Shown: positions 8,751 to 18,147 of the stretch, one piece after another
Layout of the letters: each line of letters opens with the position of its first letter
Position numbering within the stretch: position 1 is the first letter of the stretch
Source of the DNA: Flavobacterium ammonificans
Lineage (GTDB): Bacteria; Bacteroidota; Bacteroidia; Flavobacteriales; Flavobacteriaceae
Assembly: GCF_020885975.1 (NCBI RefSeq)
Contig: NZ_AP025183.1
Span: 1,798,001 to 1,862,000 of the forward strand
Length of the DNA stretch: 64,000 bases
Reading direction: 5' to 3'
Made by a program: the position numbers and the translations under genes
Notes under the pieces: model-generated
Database searches by the model: none
Told to the model about the DNA's origin: nothing
What the model saw: only the letters and a program-made list of their open reading frames with translations

Positions 8751-10043
8751 ATGAATAAAATATACAATCCAAAACAGGAAAACTGGGCTTCTTTATTAGA
8801 GAGACCTACTAAAACTGTGGACGATATCGAAGCAACAGTAAAAGAAATTTTTGCTGCAGTACAATCAAAAGGAGACGAAGCTGTAAATCAATATACAGCA
8901 AAGTTTGACGGAATTGCTTTGGAAAACAATTTGGTTTCCAATGCCGAAATAGAACAAGCTATTGCTGCAGTTTCTGACGAATTGAAAGCAGCTATTCAAT
9001 TGGCTAAATCAAATATCGAAAAATTCCACCAAGCGCAAAAAACCAATCGTGTTAGCGTTGAAACTACGGAAGGGGTTCAATGTTGGCAAGAAAAACGTCC
9101 TATTCAGAAAATTGGATTATACATTCCTGGCGGAACAGCGCCTTTGTTTTCAACAGTGTTGATGTTGGCTATTCCAGCTGCAATTGCTGGATGCAAAGAA
9201 GTAGTATTGTGTTCGCCTCCCAATAAAAACGGCAATTTAAATCCTGCTATTTTGTACGCTGCAAACTTATGTGGGGTAACTAAAATTATAAAAGTAGGTG
9301 GAATTCAAGCGATAGCGGGAATGACTTTTGGAACAACTACTATTCCGAAAGTGTATAAAATATTTGGACCCGGAAATCAATATGTAACGGTGGCAAAACA
9401 ATTAGCAACTCAATTTGGCGTAGCCATTGATATGCCTGCTGGACCATCGGAATTGTTAGTCGTAGCCGACGATAGTGCTGTACCCGCTTTTGTAGCGTCT
9501 GATTTGTTAAGTCAAGCTGAACACGGAACTGATAGTCAAGTGATATTAGTTTCGACTTCTAAGAAAATGATAGACGCAGTTGAGCAAGAGGTACAATCGC
9601 AATTAGCTGTTTTGCCAAGAAAGGAAATTGCAGAAAAAGCCATTGCTAATTCTAAATTGATTTTTGTCGAAAATGCAGTAATAGCACTAGATTTAATTAA
9701 CGAATATGGTCCAGAACACTTTATAGTTTGTACTGAAAAAAATGATTTTTATGTTGATAATATCGAAAATGCGGGTTCGGTTTTCATAGGTAATTATACT
9801 CCAGAAAGTGCGGGTGATTATGCTTCTGGGACGAATCATACGCTACCAACCAACGGTTATGCTAAGAATTATAGCGGTGTGAACTTGGATAGTTTTATGA
9901 AATCAATGACGTTTCAAAAGATTTCTGAAAAAGGGATTCAAAACATTGGAAATGCTATCGAAATTATGGCAGATAAAGAAGGATTGCAAGCACACAAAAA
10001 TGCGGTTACATTACGTTTAAAAGCGATTGAAAATGAAAAATAG
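8751..10043 (+). CDS. hisD: Histidinol dehydrogenase
   Basis: HisD carries out the last two oxidations, histidinol to histidine, using NAD and zinc. I chose the ATG at 8751 (430 residues, MNKIYNPKQENW) because the frame upstream to 8709 would overlap hisG and adds no conserved sequence. Signature elements are the AIDMPAGPSELLVVAD block, the zinc-ligand region LLSQAEHGTDSQV and the later SGTNHTLPTNGYA segment. Length is normal. It sits 22 bases after hisG. Confidence 0.97.
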   Translation: MNKIYNPKQENWASLLERPTKTVDDIEATVKEIFAAVQSKGDEAVNQYTAKFDGIALENNLVSNAEIEQAIAAVSDELKAAIQLAKSNIEKFHQAQKTNRVSVETTEGVQCWQEKRPIQKIGLYIPGGTAPLFSTVLMLAIPAAIAGCKEVVLCSPPNKNGNLNPAILYAANLCGVTKIIKVGGIQAIAGMTFGTTTIPKVYKIFGPGNQYVTVAKQLATQFGVAIDMPAGPSELLVVADDSAVPAFVASDLLSQAEHGTDSQVILVSTSKKMIDAVEQEVQSQLAVLPRKEIAEKAIANSKLIFVENAVIALDLINEYGPEHFIVCTEKNDFYVDNIENAGSVFIGNYTPESAGDYASGTNHTLPTNGYAKNYSGVNLDSFMKSMTFQKISEKGIQNIGNAIEIMADKEGLQAHKNAVTLRLKAIENEK

Positions 10044-11085
10044 TTTTGATATCAATACCTTAATTCGTGAGAACGTTAAAGCAATGAAGCCCTATTCTTC
10101 GGCGCGAGATGAATTTGAAGATTTTGACACAGCTGAAATGATTTTTTTGGATGCCAATGAAAATCCGTTTGAAAATGGCGTGAATCGTTATCCAGACCCA
10201 CAGCAAGCATCGGTTAAATCGGTTTTAGCGCAACAAAATGGAGTTGGAAAAAATCAAATCCTTTTAGGAAATGGAAGCGATGAAGTTTTGGATTTATTGT
10301 TCCGAGCTTTTTGCGAACCTAAAATAGACAATGTAATTACGTTGCCTCCAACCTACGGAATGTATGGAGTTTTGGCCAATCTAAATGCAATTGAGAATAG
10401 GGAGGTTGTACTTTCAACTGATTTTCAGCCACAATTAGATGCGATTATGAAAGCGGTGGATGAGAATTCCAAAATGATTTTCCTTTGTTCGCCCAACAAT
10501 CCAACGGGAAATTCTTTTTCAGAGGAAAGTGTTCACTATTTACTTGATAATTTCAATGGATTAGTGGTAATTGACGAAGCCTATATTGACTTTTCAGACA
10601 AAGCCTCCTGGATTCAAAAAATCAAGGATTATCCTAATTTAATTATTACCCAAACCTTGTCTAAAGCCTATGGTTTGGCAGGAATAAGATTGGGAATTTG
10701 TTATGCTTCTGCAGCAATTATTGCGGTTTTGAATAAAATAAAACCACCCTACAACGTTAATGAACTGACCCAAAAAAGAGCATTGGAACGTTTGGCTAAT
10801 CCAACACAAATAAAGGAAGAAATTAATTCAATAATAGCTCAAAGAGAAAAGTTACTTAAAGTATTGAGTGAAGTGAATTTTGTTTCAAAAATTTTCCCAA
10901 CTGAGGCCAATTTTATCTTAATTAAAGTCGATAATGCGAACCAACGTTATGATGAATTAATCGCCAAAGGAATTGTGATTCGAAATAGAACGACTCAGCC
11001 ATTATGTGAAAACACTTTGCGTTTGACTATTGGAACAGAAGAAGAAAATCAAAAATTAATAGCCGCTTTAAAAAGCTTGAATTAA
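10033..11085 (+). CDS. hisC: Histidinol-phosphate aminotransferase
   Basis: HisC is a PLP-dependent fold-I aminotransferase that converts imidazole-acetol phosphate to histidinol phosphate. The ATG at 10033 overlaps the hisD stop by 11 bases, suggesting translational coupling; this gives 350 residues. Visible motifs are [18 protein letters not shown] near the N-terminus, SPNNPTGN, the VIDEAYIDF aspartate region and the PLP lysine in [15 protein letters not shown] further in-frame TTG six bases upstream is less likely. Confidence 0.96.
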   Translation: MKNSFDINTLIRENVKAMKPYSSARDEFEDFDTAEMIFLDANENPFENGVNRYPDPQQASVKSVLAQQNGVGKNQILLGNGSDEVLDLLFRAFCEPKIDNVITLPPTYGMYGVLANLNAIENREVVLSTDFQPQLDAIMKAVDENSKMIFLCSPNNPTGNSFSEESVHYLLDNFNGLVVIDEAYIDFSDKASWIQKIKDYPNLIITQTLSKAYGLAGIRLGICYASAAIIAVLNKIKPPYNVNELTQKRALERLANPTQIKEEINSIIAQREKLLKVLSEVNFVSKIFPTEANFILIKVDNANQRYDELIAKGIVIRNRTTQPLCENTLRLTIGTEEENQKLIAALKSLN

Positions 11086-11089
11086 GAAT

Positions 11090-12223
11090 ATGAAAAAAGT
11101 ATTATTTATAGATCGGGATGGAACCATCGTAATAGAACCTACCGATTTTCAATTAGACAGTTTAGATAAATTAGAATTTTACCCCAAAGCCTTTCAGTAT
11201 TTGGCTAAAATTGCCAACGAATTGGATTATGAATTGGCAATGGTAACCAACCAAGACGGATTAGGAACCGATAGTTTTCCAGAAGATACCTTTTGGCCTA
11301 CACAGAATTTCATTTTAAGAGCGTTTGAAAACGAAGGCGTTTTATTTGATGATATTTTCATAGACCGTTCGTTTCCAGCAGACAATGCGCCAACTCGTAA
11401 ACCTCGTACAGGTATGTTGACTAAGTACATTGAAAATCCTAACTATGATTTAACCAATTCTTTTGTATTGGGCGACCGAATTACAGATGTTGCCTTAGCA
11501 AAGAACTTAGGTGCTAAAGCTATTTTCTTAAAGCAACAAGAAGGTTTAGGAAGTGAAGAAATCAAAGAAAATGAAGATTTTAGCGATGTTATTTCCTTAC
11601 AAACCACCGATTGGAAAACCATTTATGAGTTTTTAAAACTAGAAGCACGTTCGGCAAGTATTGAAAGAAAAACCAATGAAACGGATATTTTTATCAATCT
11701 GAATTTAGACGGAACAGGAAAAAGTAAAATCGATACCGGAATTGCCTTTTTTGATCACATGTTAGACCAAATTGCACGTCATGGGCAAATGGACTTAGAA
11801 ATTACCGTAAAAGGTGATTTAGAGGTTGACGAACACCATACAATTGAAGATACCGCCATTGCTTTAGGAGAAGTTTTTGCGAAAGCATTAGGAAACAAAT
11901 TAGGAATTGAACGTTACGGTTTTTGCTTGCCAATGGACGATTGTTTATCACAAGTAGCCATTGACTTTGGAGGTAGAAATTGGTTGGTTTGGGAAACCGA
12001 ATTCAAACGCGAAATGGTAGGTAAAATGCCGACAGAAATGTTTTACCACTTTTTTAAATCGTTTTCTGATGGTGCCAAAGCGAATATCAATATCAAAGCG
12101 GAAGGAACTAACGAACATCACAAGATTGAAGCTATTTTCAAGGCTTTCGCCAAAGCGATCAAAGTTGCTGTAAAACGCGATACAGAGAAAATGATTTTAC
12201 CTAGTACCAAAGGAATGTTATAA
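11090..12223 (+). CDS. hisB: Bifunctional histidinol-phosphatase / imidazoleglycerol-phosphate dehydratase
   Basis: This is a 377-residue two-domain enzyme. The N-terminal HAD phosphatase (about residues 1-165) starts with the nucleophile motif FIDRDGTI and removes phosphate from histidinol phosphate. The C-terminal dehydratase domain (about 185-377) carries [13 protein letters not shown] and [14 protein letters not shown], the manganese-binding histidine motifs. Because both activities are present, no separate hisN phosphatase is needed in the operon. It begins 4 bases after hisC. Fused HisB of this type occurs in enterics and is usual in Bacteroidota. Confidence 0.97.
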   Translation: MKKVLFIDRDGTIVIEPTDFQLDSLDKLEFYPKAFQYLAKIANELDYELAMVTNQDGLGTDSFPEDTFWPTQNFILRAFENEGVLFDDIFIDRSFPADNAPTRKPRTGMLTKYIENPNYDLTNSFVLGDRITDVALAKNLGAKAIFLKQQEGLGSEEIKENEDFSDVISLQTTDWKTIYEFLKLEARSASIERKTNETDIFINLNLDGTGKSKIDTGIAFFDHMLDQIARHGQMDLEITVKGDLEVDEHHTIEDTAIALGEVFAKALGNKLGIERYGFCLPMDDCLSQVAIDFGGRNWLVWETEFKREMVGKMPTEMFYHFFKSFSDGAKANINIKAEGTNEHHKIEAIFKAFAKAIKVAVKRDTEKMILPSTKGML

Positions 12224-12291
12224 AATGCTTCGAGCTTTCAGCTATCGGTATTCTGCCCAAAGCTCAAAGCCCAAAGCCCAAAGCATATAAA
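12224..12291 (+). repeat. Short tandem repeat spacer between hisB and hisH
   Basis: The 68-base gap contains a direct run of CAAAGC-type units (gcccaaagctcaaagc, then cccaaagcccaaagc) just before the hisH start. It does not look like coding sequence and breaks the otherwise tight spacing of the operon. No terminator or promoter is apparent. Confidence 0.6.
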
Positions 12292-12873
12292 ATGAAAATT
12301 GCCATTATCAATTACGGAGCAGGAAATATTCAAAGCATTCTATTTGCTATAGAGCGTTTGGGATTTACAGCCGTGTTAACTAATAATCCAGACGAGATTC
12401 AACAAGCGGATAAAGTGATTTTTCCTGGAGTTGGAGAAGCGAGTTATGCTATGCAAAAACTCAAAGAAAGTGGTTTGGATAGTATGATTCCAACATTGAA
12501 ACAACCCGTGTTAGGAATATGTTTGGGGATGCAGTTGATGTGCAACCATTCCGAAGAAGGAAATACAGAGGGTTTAGGCATTTTTGATGCGAATGTAATC
12601 CGATTTTCAACCAATGTCAAAGTTCCTCAAATGGGATGGAACCAAATTTATAATTTAAAATCGCCTTTGTTTGAAGGAATTAACAATAACGAATACATGT
12701 ATTTAGTCCATAGTTATTATGTTCCTAATTGTAACGAAGCTATTGCAAATACGAATTATGATGTAGAATATACTTCGGCTTTGCAAAAAAATAATTTTTA
12801 TGGAACACAATTCCACCCAGAAAAGAGTGGCGATGTAGGAGAACAAATCCTTGGCAACTTTTTAAAGTTATAA
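12292..12873 (+). CDS. hisH: Imidazole glycerol phosphate synthase, glutamine amidotransferase subunit
   Basis: HisH hydrolyses glutamine and channels ammonia to HisF, forming imidazole glycerol phosphate and AICAR. The 193-residue class-I amidotransferase shows the oxyanion region FPGVGEASYAM, the nucleophile elbow LGICLGMQLM with the catalytic Cys, and the His-Glu pair in FHPEKSGD near the C-terminus. Its partner HisF is two genes downstream, in the same operon. Confidence 0.97.
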   Translation: MKIAIINYGAGNIQSILFAIERLGFTAVLTNNPDEIQQADKVIFPGVGEASYAMQKLKESGLDSMIPTLKQPVLGICLGMQLMCNHSEEGNTEGLGIFDANVIRFSTNVKVPQMGWNQIYNLKSPLFEGINNNEYMYLVHSYYVPNCNEAIANTNYDVEYTSALQKNNFYGTQFHPEKSGDVGEQILGNFLKL

Positions 12874-12915
12874 ATTTATAATATCGTATATCAAATATCG
12901 TAAATCGTATATAAA
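12874..12915 (+). repeat. AT-rich ATATCGTA-type repeat spacer between hisH and hisA
   Basis: The 42-base gap has three near-copies of (A)TATCGTA/AAATCGTA (atatcgtatatc, atatcgtaaatcgtatat). It is a low-complexity spacer with no coding or terminator signal, different in sequence from the spacers before hisH and hisF. Confidence 0.5.
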
Positions 12916-13641
12916 ATGAGAATAATACCAGCCATAGATATCATTGACGGAAAATGTGTTCGTTTGTCCAAAGGGGATTACGATACTAAAATCATTTACA
13001 ATGAGAATCCGCTTGAAGTGGCCAAATCGTATGAAGCGCACGGAATTGAGTATTTACATTTGGTGGATTTAGATGGCGCCAAGTCAAGCAAGATTGTGAA
13101 TTATAAAATTCTAGAACAAATTGCTACTCAAACCCAATTGAAAATTGATTTTGGTGGTGGATTGAAATCGGATGCTGATTTGAAGATTGCTTTTGAATCG
13201 GGGGCGAACCAAATTACCGGTGGAAGTATTGCCGTAAAAAATAGAGCTGTTTTTGAACAGTGGATAGCTGTATACGGTTCGGATAAAATCATTTTAGGAG
13301 CCGATGCTACCAATGAAAAAGTGGCTGTTTCTGGTTGGCTAGAAGACTCAAACGAAGATTTAGTGCCATTCATTCAAGACTACCAAAGCAAAGGAATTGA
13401 GTATGTCATTTGTACAGATATCGCTAAAGATGGGATGTTAGCTGGACCAAGTTTTGATTTGTATGCTAAAATTTTGGCTACAGCCAAAGGAATTAAATTA
13501 ATTGCCTCTGGTGGTATTTCCACTTTTGATGAACTGCCACAATTAGCCGAATTAGGTTGTGAAGGAACTATTATTGGGAAAGCGATTTACGAAGGAAGGA
13601 TTTCGTTGAAACAATTAGAAAATTATATTTTAAACCAATAG
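12916..13641 (+). CDS. hisA: ProFAR isomerase
   Basis: HisA is a beta/alpha-barrel isomerase that opens the ribose of ProFAR to PRFAR, an Amadori rearrangement. The 241-residue protein starts with [20 protein letters not shown], including the first catalytic Asp. The second-half counterpart lies in [18 protein letters not shown]. Phosphate-binding GGG/SGG loops are seen in [10 protein letters not shown] and [11 protein letters not shown]. It is related to HisF by ancient duplication and precedes it here. Confidence 0.97.
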   Translation: MRIIPAIDIIDGKCVRLSKGDYDTKIIYNENPLEVAKSYEAHGIEYLHLVDLDGAKSSKIVNYKILEQIATQTQLKIDFGGGLKSDADLKIAFESGANQITGGSIAVKNRAVFEQWIAVYGSDKIILGADATNEKVAVSGWLEDSNEDLVPFIQDYQSKGIEYVICTDIAKDGMLAGPSFDLYAKILATAKGIKLIASGGISTFDELPQLAELGCEGTIIGKAIYEGRISLKQLENYILNQ

Positions 13642-13740
13642 ATTATTTCGCAAAGTGGAGCAAAGTATAGCACAAAGAGGCACTAAAATCTTTGTGATTC
13701 TTTGCGAAGTCTTGGTGAATCTCTGTGAAACAAAAAAATA
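13642..13740 (+). repeat. Nested inverted repeat in the hisA-hisF spacer
   Basis: The 99-base gap contains TTCGCAAAG (13647-13655) facing CTTTGCGAA (13700-13708), with CACAAAG (13671-13677) facing CTTTGTG (13690-13696) inside it. Several further CAAAG/CTTTG words are present. The RNA could fold into a long interrupted hairpin, but without a T run after it, so it is not a normal terminator. It resembles dispersed intergenic repeats rather than a gene. Confidence 0.65.
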
Positions 13741-14496
13741 ATGCTTACAAAAAGAATCATTCCTTGTTTGGATATCAAAAACGGAAGAACGGTCAAAGGG
13801 GTCAATTTTGTGGACTTACGCGATGCGGGAGATCCTGTCGAATTGGCTAAAATCTATTCTGATGAAGGAGCAGATGAATTGGTGTTTTTAGATATTTCAG
13901 CTACAGAAGAACGCCGTAAAACTTTGGTGGATTTAGTTCGCAAAGTAGCGTCTACTATCAATATTCCGTTTACTGTGGGTGGTGGAATCGCATCTGTAGA
14001 AGATGTAGAAATATTGTTGCAAAACGGTGCAGATAAAGTATCTATAAACTCTGCTGCGGTAAAAAATCCACAACTGATTACCGATTTAGCTCAGAAATTT
14101 GGTAGCCAATGTGTAGTTGTTGCTATTGATGCTAAACAAATTGATGGTGAATGGATAGTGCATTTAGTAGGTGGTAAAGTGCCTACAGATATTAAACTTT
14201 TCGATTGGGCGAAAGAAGTAGCAGCGCGTGGTGCAGGAGAAATCTTGTTTACCTCAATGGATCATGACGGAACTAAAAATGGATTTGCAAACGAAGCCTT
14301 AGCTGCATTGTCGCAATTAGTGAATATTCCAATTATTGCCTCAGGAGGCGCAGGGAATATGCAACATTTTATAGATACCTTTGTCGAAGGAAAATCAGAT
14401 GCCGCTTTAGCAGCCAGTGTTTTCCATTTCAAAGAAATTGAAATTAAGACCTTAAAAAAAGAATTACAAAATAATCATATTGAAGTTAGAATTTAA
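13741..14496 (+). CDS. hisF: Imidazole glycerol phosphate synthase, cyclase subunit
   Basis: HisF closes the imidazole ring using ammonia delivered by HisH. The 251-residue barrel starts with [20 protein letters not shown], with the first catalytic Asp; the second catalytic Asp lies in [13 protein letters not shown]. Phosphate-binding loops appear in [12 protein letters not shown] and [12 protein letters not shown]. Length matches the family. It is separated from hisA by a repeat-bearing 99-base spacer. Confidence 0.97.
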   Translation: MLTKRIIPCLDIKNGRTVKGVNFVDLRDAGDPVELAKIYSDEGADELVFLDISATEERRKTLVDLVRKVASTINIPFTVGGGIASVEDVEILLQNGADKVSINSAAVKNPQLITDLAQKFGSQCVVVAIDAKQIDGEWIVHLVGGKVPTDIKLFDWAKEVAARGAGEILFTSMDHDGTKNGFANEALAALSQLVNIPIIASGGAGNMQHFIDTFVEGKSDAALAASVFHFKEIEIKTLKKELQNNHIEVRI

Positions 14497-14535
14497 TTTG
14501 TCCAAATTCACAACTCATAATTTATCATTACACCC

Positions 14536-15135
14536 ATGAACATTGATTTTTCAAAAAGTGCCCACGGATTAATTCCAGCCATTATCCAAGATAGCGAAAC
14601 AAAAGCCGTTTTAATGTTAGGATATATGAACGAAGAGGCTTTCGCCAAAACACAAGAAACAAAAAAAGTAACTTTTTATAGTCGCTCCAAACAACGTCTT
14701 TGGACCAAAGGAGAAGAAAGTGGTAACTTTTTGAACCTACTAAGTATCAAAAACGATTGTGACAATGATACCTTACTGATTCAAGTACAGCCTGTTGGAC
14801 CAACTTGTCATAACGGAACCGATACCTGTTGGGCAGAAGAAAACGAACCTAATTATGGGTTTATTTCGACTTTGGAACAAACCATCAAAACACGTCGTGA
14901 CAATGCCGATGATGAAAAAAGTTATGTGGCTTCTTTATTTGAAAAAGGAATCAACAAAATAGCTCAAAAAGTAGGTGAGGAAGCGGTAGAAGTTGTTATT
15001 GAAGCAAAAGATAATAACGATGAATTATTTTTGAGCGAGAGTGCTGATTTACTTTTCCACTATCTTATTTTATTGCAAGCCAAAGGTTTTCAACTCAATG
15101 ATGTCATTGAAGTTTTGAAAAAAAGACAGAAATAA
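14536..15135 (+). CDS. hisI: Phosphoribosyl-AMP cyclohydrolase / phosphoribosyl-ATP pyrophosphatase
   Basis: The 199-residue HisIE fusion carries out steps two and three of histidine synthesis. The N-terminal cyclohydrolase domain (about 1-110) has LMLGYMNEEAF, SRSKQRLWTKGEESGN and the zinc-binding cysteines in NDCDNDTLL and GPTCHNGTDTCW. The C-terminal pyrophosphatase domain (about 115-199) has the MazG-like acidic helix motif KVGEEAVEVVIEA and ESADLLFHYL. It is the last gene of the operon and is followed by a terminator. Confidence 0.97.
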   Translation: MNIDFSKSAHGLIPAIIQDSETKAVLMLGYMNEEAFAKTQETKKVTFYSRSKQRLWTKGEESGNFLNLLSIKNDCDNDTLLIQVQPVGPTCHNGTDTCWAEENEPNYGFISTLEQTIKTRRDNADDEKSYVASLFEKGINKIAQKVGEEAVEVVIEAKDNNDELFLSESADLLFHYLILLQAKGFQLNDVIEVLKKRQK

Positions 15136-15158
15136 ATTCATTTCAATTTCATAATTCT

Positions 15159-15190
15159 AAACCCAATAGATTGAATTCTATTGGGTTTTG
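15159..15190 (+). terminator. Intrinsic terminator after the histidine operon
   Basis: A 12-bp perfect stem (15159-15170 with 15177-15188), loop TTGAAT, followed by TG and a T-rich tail, lies 24 bases after the hisI stop codon. Confidence 0.85.
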
Positions 15191-15243
15191 TTTTAATTAT
15201 AAATAAAATCATTTACATTTACTTCTCTATTTAATTGAAGAAA

Positions 15244-16263
15244 ATGATATTTACAGGTCCTAAATTTACTTACCAATTAGCGGTAATTATTTCACTAATT
15301 ACGCTTTCTAGTTATTCTCAAACTAAAACCTATTCCATTGCTTTTGGTTCTTGTGACAATCAAAGACTCAAAAACGAATTATGGAAATCTATTGATGAAA
15401 ACCATCCTGTAGCTTGGATTTGGGGAGGTGATGATGTCTATTCAGATACCGAAGACATGAATGAGCTTAGAGAAAATTATGCCATTCAGAAAAATGATAG
15501 CGATTATTTACAATTTATAGCCAACAAACAAATTTTAGGAACTTGGGACGATCATGATTATGGTCTTAACGATGGAGGAGAAGAATACCCGTATAAAAGG
15601 GAAAGTCAGCAATTATTATTGGATTTTTTAGGAACAGCCAAAGACGCTCCTGAACGTTTTAGAGATGGCGTTTATAATTCTAGAGTTATTAATTTTGATG
15701 GAAATAAAGTCAAAATAATTGTTCTAGACAGTCGCTTTTTCAGAACGGCTGTCACAAAAGCGCTGAATTCAAAAAAACGTTTACAACCCAATCCGTATGG
15801 TCAAGGAACTATTTTAGGTAAAGCACAATGGAAATGGCTAGAAGAAGAACTCTCTACATCTGACGCCCAATTTAACGTGATTGTGAGTAGTATTCAATTG
15901 TTGTCTGACAAACACGGATTTGAATGTTGGGGCAATTTCCCGCATGAAATTGATAAACTAGAAAAGCTAATCGTGGCATCAAAGGCTAAAGGAACATTCA
16001 TTGTTTCGGGTGACAGACATATTGCAACTTTTTCGTCTAAGAAAATTTCTAATTTAAATTATCCACTTGTCGACTTTACTTCTAGCGGATTGACTCATGT
16101 ATATTCTAGTTTTTCGGGAGAAGAAAATCCGTATCAAGTAGGAAAAGTGGTGTCTGATAAAAATTTCGGTTTATTACAATTTGATTTCATTAACAATCTT
16201 GTCATCATGCAAATTCGCGGATTAGAAAACAAACTTTTAGGTGAACATATTCAGCAATTTTAA
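15244..16263 (+). CDS. PhoD-like exported metallophosphatase
   Basis: The 339-residue protein belongs to the PhoD/alkaline-phosphatase-D-like metallophosphoesterases. A hydrophobic N-terminus (YQLAVIISLITLSSYSQ) looks like a Sec signal peptide with cleavage near SYSQ. Metal-binding blocks appear in order: AFGSCDNQ, WIWGGDDVYSD, GTWDDHDYG and VSGDRHIATF. It probably hydrolyses phosphate esters or diesters outside the cytoplasm; the substrate is unknown. The ATG at 15244 is preferred; a TTG at 15235 (adding MKK) is also possible. The next gene begins 10 bases later, so the two are likely co-transcribed. Confidence 0.85.
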   Translation: MIFTGPKFTYQLAVIISLITLSSYSQTKTYSIAFGSCDNQRLKNELWKSIDENHPVAWIWGGDDVYSDTEDMNELRENYAIQKNDSDYLQFIANKQILGTWDDHDYGLNDGGEEYPYKRESQQLLLDFLGTAKDAPERFRDGVYNSRVINFDGNKVKIIVLDSRFFRTAVTKALNSKKRLQPNPYGQGTILGKAQWKWLEEELSTSDAQFNVIVSSIQLLSDKHGFECWGNFPHEIDKLEKLIVASKAKGTFIVSGDRHIATFSSKKISNLNYPLVDFTSSGLTHVYSSFSGEENPYQVGKVVSDKNFGLLQFDFINNLVIMQIRGLENKLLGEHIQQF

Positions 16264-16273
16264 TACTCGAATT

Positions 16274-17905
16274 ATGAACAAAAAAACAATTTACCTTTTC
16301 CTTATAGTATTGTTTACCAATACTATTTTGGCACAAAAATTTACTAGACAAGATAGCTTACGAGGAAGTATTACGAAAGAAAGAAGTTGGTGGGATCTAA
16401 AAAAATACCACTTGGATATCAAAGTCAATCCGGCTGATAGCACGATTGTAGGTTCTAATACAATTGACTATCAAGTAGTGGATAAATTCAATATAATGCA
16501 AATTGACTTGCAAGAGCCAATGCAAATTACCAAAATAGTACAAGATGGCATCAACCTGAAGTACCAAAGAGAAGGTAATGTGTATTATGCATATTTAGCT
16601 GCCAATCAAAACAGAGGGGAAAACAAACAAATTACAGTTTTTTATGGAGGAAAGCCCAAAATAGCGGTTAATCCGCCTTGGGATGGAGGAATTACTTGGA
16701 AAAAAGACGAAAATGGAAAATCATTTATCGCTTCTTCCTGTCAAGGATTAGGAGCTAGTGTGTGGTGGCCTAACAAAGATCATATGTATGACGAAGCCGA
16801 ATCCATGTTGATTAGTGTTAATGTACCAAAAGGTCTAATGAATATTTCCAATGGTCGTTTGATAGGTACCAAACCATTAAAAGACAATACGACGACCTAC
16901 ACTTGGCAAGTCAATAATCCAATTAATAATTACGGAGTTAATATCAACATTGGCGATTATGTAGCTTTTTCTGAAAAGTATAAAGGTGAAAAAGGCATTT
17001 TGGATTGCCAATATTATGTGTTGCGAAATAATTTGGCGAAAGCTAAAAAACAATTTCAAGACGTGCCTAAAATGCTAAAGGCTTTCGAACATTGGTTTGG
17101 ACCGTATCCTTTTTATGAAGATAGTTATAAATTGGTTGAAGTGCCATATTTAGGCATGGAACACCAAAGTAGTGTGACCTATGGAAATGGCTATCAAAAC
17201 GGCTATCGTGGACGTGATCTAAGCGGCACAGGTTGGGGATTGAAATTTGATTTTATTATAATTCACGAGTCAGGACATGAGTGGTTTGCTAATAATATCA
17301 CTTATAAAGATATTGCCGACATGTGGATTCATGAAAGTTTTACTAATTATTCGGAGAGTTTGTTTGTCGAATACTATTATGGCAAAGAAGCCGGTGCAGC
17401 TTATGTTCGTGGGACTCGTAAAAACATACAGAATGACAAACCGATTATTGGTCAATACGACGTCAATAATGAAGGATCAGGTGATATGTATTATAAAGGT
17501 GGTAATATGTTGCATACCATTCGCCAAATCATCAATAATGACGAAAAATGGCGACAAATTTTAAGAGGTTTGAATAGTACGTTTTACCACCAAACAGTAA
17601 CCACCCAACAAATAGAAAACTACATTAGTGAACAAGCCGGTATTGACTTAACGCCAGTTTTTAATCAATATTTAAGAGATACACGAGTTCCCACTTTGGA
17701 ATATTATTTTAAAGAAAAACAGTTGGTGTATCGTTGGATTAATTGTGTGGATGGATTTACGCTGCCAGTTCAAATTGACTTAAATGGAAAATTATTACGA
17801 ATACAACCTACAAACGAATGGAAAGTACTCACTGTAGCTACGACCAATTCAAAATTGACAATTAATGATAATTATTATGTAGCAAGGTTGGATAGTAGTA
17901 ATTAG
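16274..17905 (+). CDS. Exported M1-family zinc metallopeptidase
   Basis: The 543-residue aminopeptidase-N-like protease has a signal peptide (TIYLFLIVLFTNTILAQ). The zinc motif HESGHEWFANN is followed 18 residues later by the third ligand in WIHESFTNYSE, and the substrate-binding exopeptidase loop reads YLGMEHQSS. The protein is shorter than classical M1 enzymes because the C-terminal helical domain is missing or reduced, as in many Bacteroidota homologues. I chose the ATG at 16274; an in-frame ATG at 16241 would overlap the previous gene and precede the signal peptide. It probably trims peptides outside the inner membrane. Confidence 0.9.
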   Translation: MNKKTIYLFLIVLFTNTILAQKFTRQDSLRGSITKERSWWDLKKYHLDIKVNPADSTIVGSNTIDYQVVDKFNIMQIDLQEPMQITKIVQDGINLKYQREGNVYYAYLAANQNRGENKQITVFYGGKPKIAVNPPWDGGITWKKDENGKSFIASSCQGLGASVWWPNKDHMYDEAESMLISVNVPKGLMNISNGRLIGTKPLKDNTTTYTWQVNNPINNYGVNINIGDYVAFSEKYKGEKGILDCQYYVLRNNLAKAKKQFQDVPKMLKAFEHWFGPYPFYEDSYKLVEVPYLGMEHQSSVTYGNGYQNGYRGRDLSGTGWGLKFDFIIIHESGHEWFANNITYKDIADMWIHESFTNYSESLFVEYYYGKEAGAAYVRGTRKNIQNDKPIIGQYDVNNEGSGDMYYKGGNMLHTIRQIINNDEKWRQILRGLNSTFYHQTVTTQQIENYISEQAGIDLTPVFNQYLRDTRVPTLEYYFKEKQLVYRWINCVDGFTLPVQIDLNGKLLRIQPTNEWKVLTVATTNSKLTINDNYYVARLDSSN

Positions 17906-18062
17906 GATTTCAATCTATTGGAATAAAATAAAATTGATATTGATTTCGACTGGACTGAAGTCCAGCCTTTTAAAATAAACCGAGCCTATGGCTCTCTAAG
18001 ACGACTTACAAGTCCCATAGGGACGATATATTTAATTGCAACGGATTTCAATCCGTTGGAAC
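17905..18062 (+). repeat. REP-like cluster of short palindromes
   Basis: Four compact hairpins follow each other: CTGGACT/AGTCCAG (17950-17965), GAGCC/GGCTC (17982-17994), GTCCC/GGGAC (18012-18024) and CAACGGATT/AATCCGTTG (18039-18058). A GGATTTCAATC word occurs at both ends (17905-17915 and 18043-18053), each followed closely by TTGGA. The block looks like the REP-type arrays that RAYT (Y1) transposases mobilise in Bacteroidota. No such transposase is present in this window, so any mobilisation would act in trans. Confidence 0.65.
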
Positions 18063-18096
18063 AATTAATAATTAAATTTATACTTTAAATAAAAAA

Positions 18097-18127
18097 GGGT
18101 ATTTAATTATAAACTAATTAAATACCC
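18097..18127 (-). terminator. Intrinsic terminator of the minus-strand 3-keto-glycoside operon
   Basis: A 12-bp stem (18097-18108 with 18116-18127) with a 7-base loop is flanked by six A's at 18091-18096, which read as a T run on the minus strand, 21 bases after the last gene of the operon. Confidence 0.8.
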
Positions 18128-18147
18128 ATTGTTTATGTTTAAAAAAT

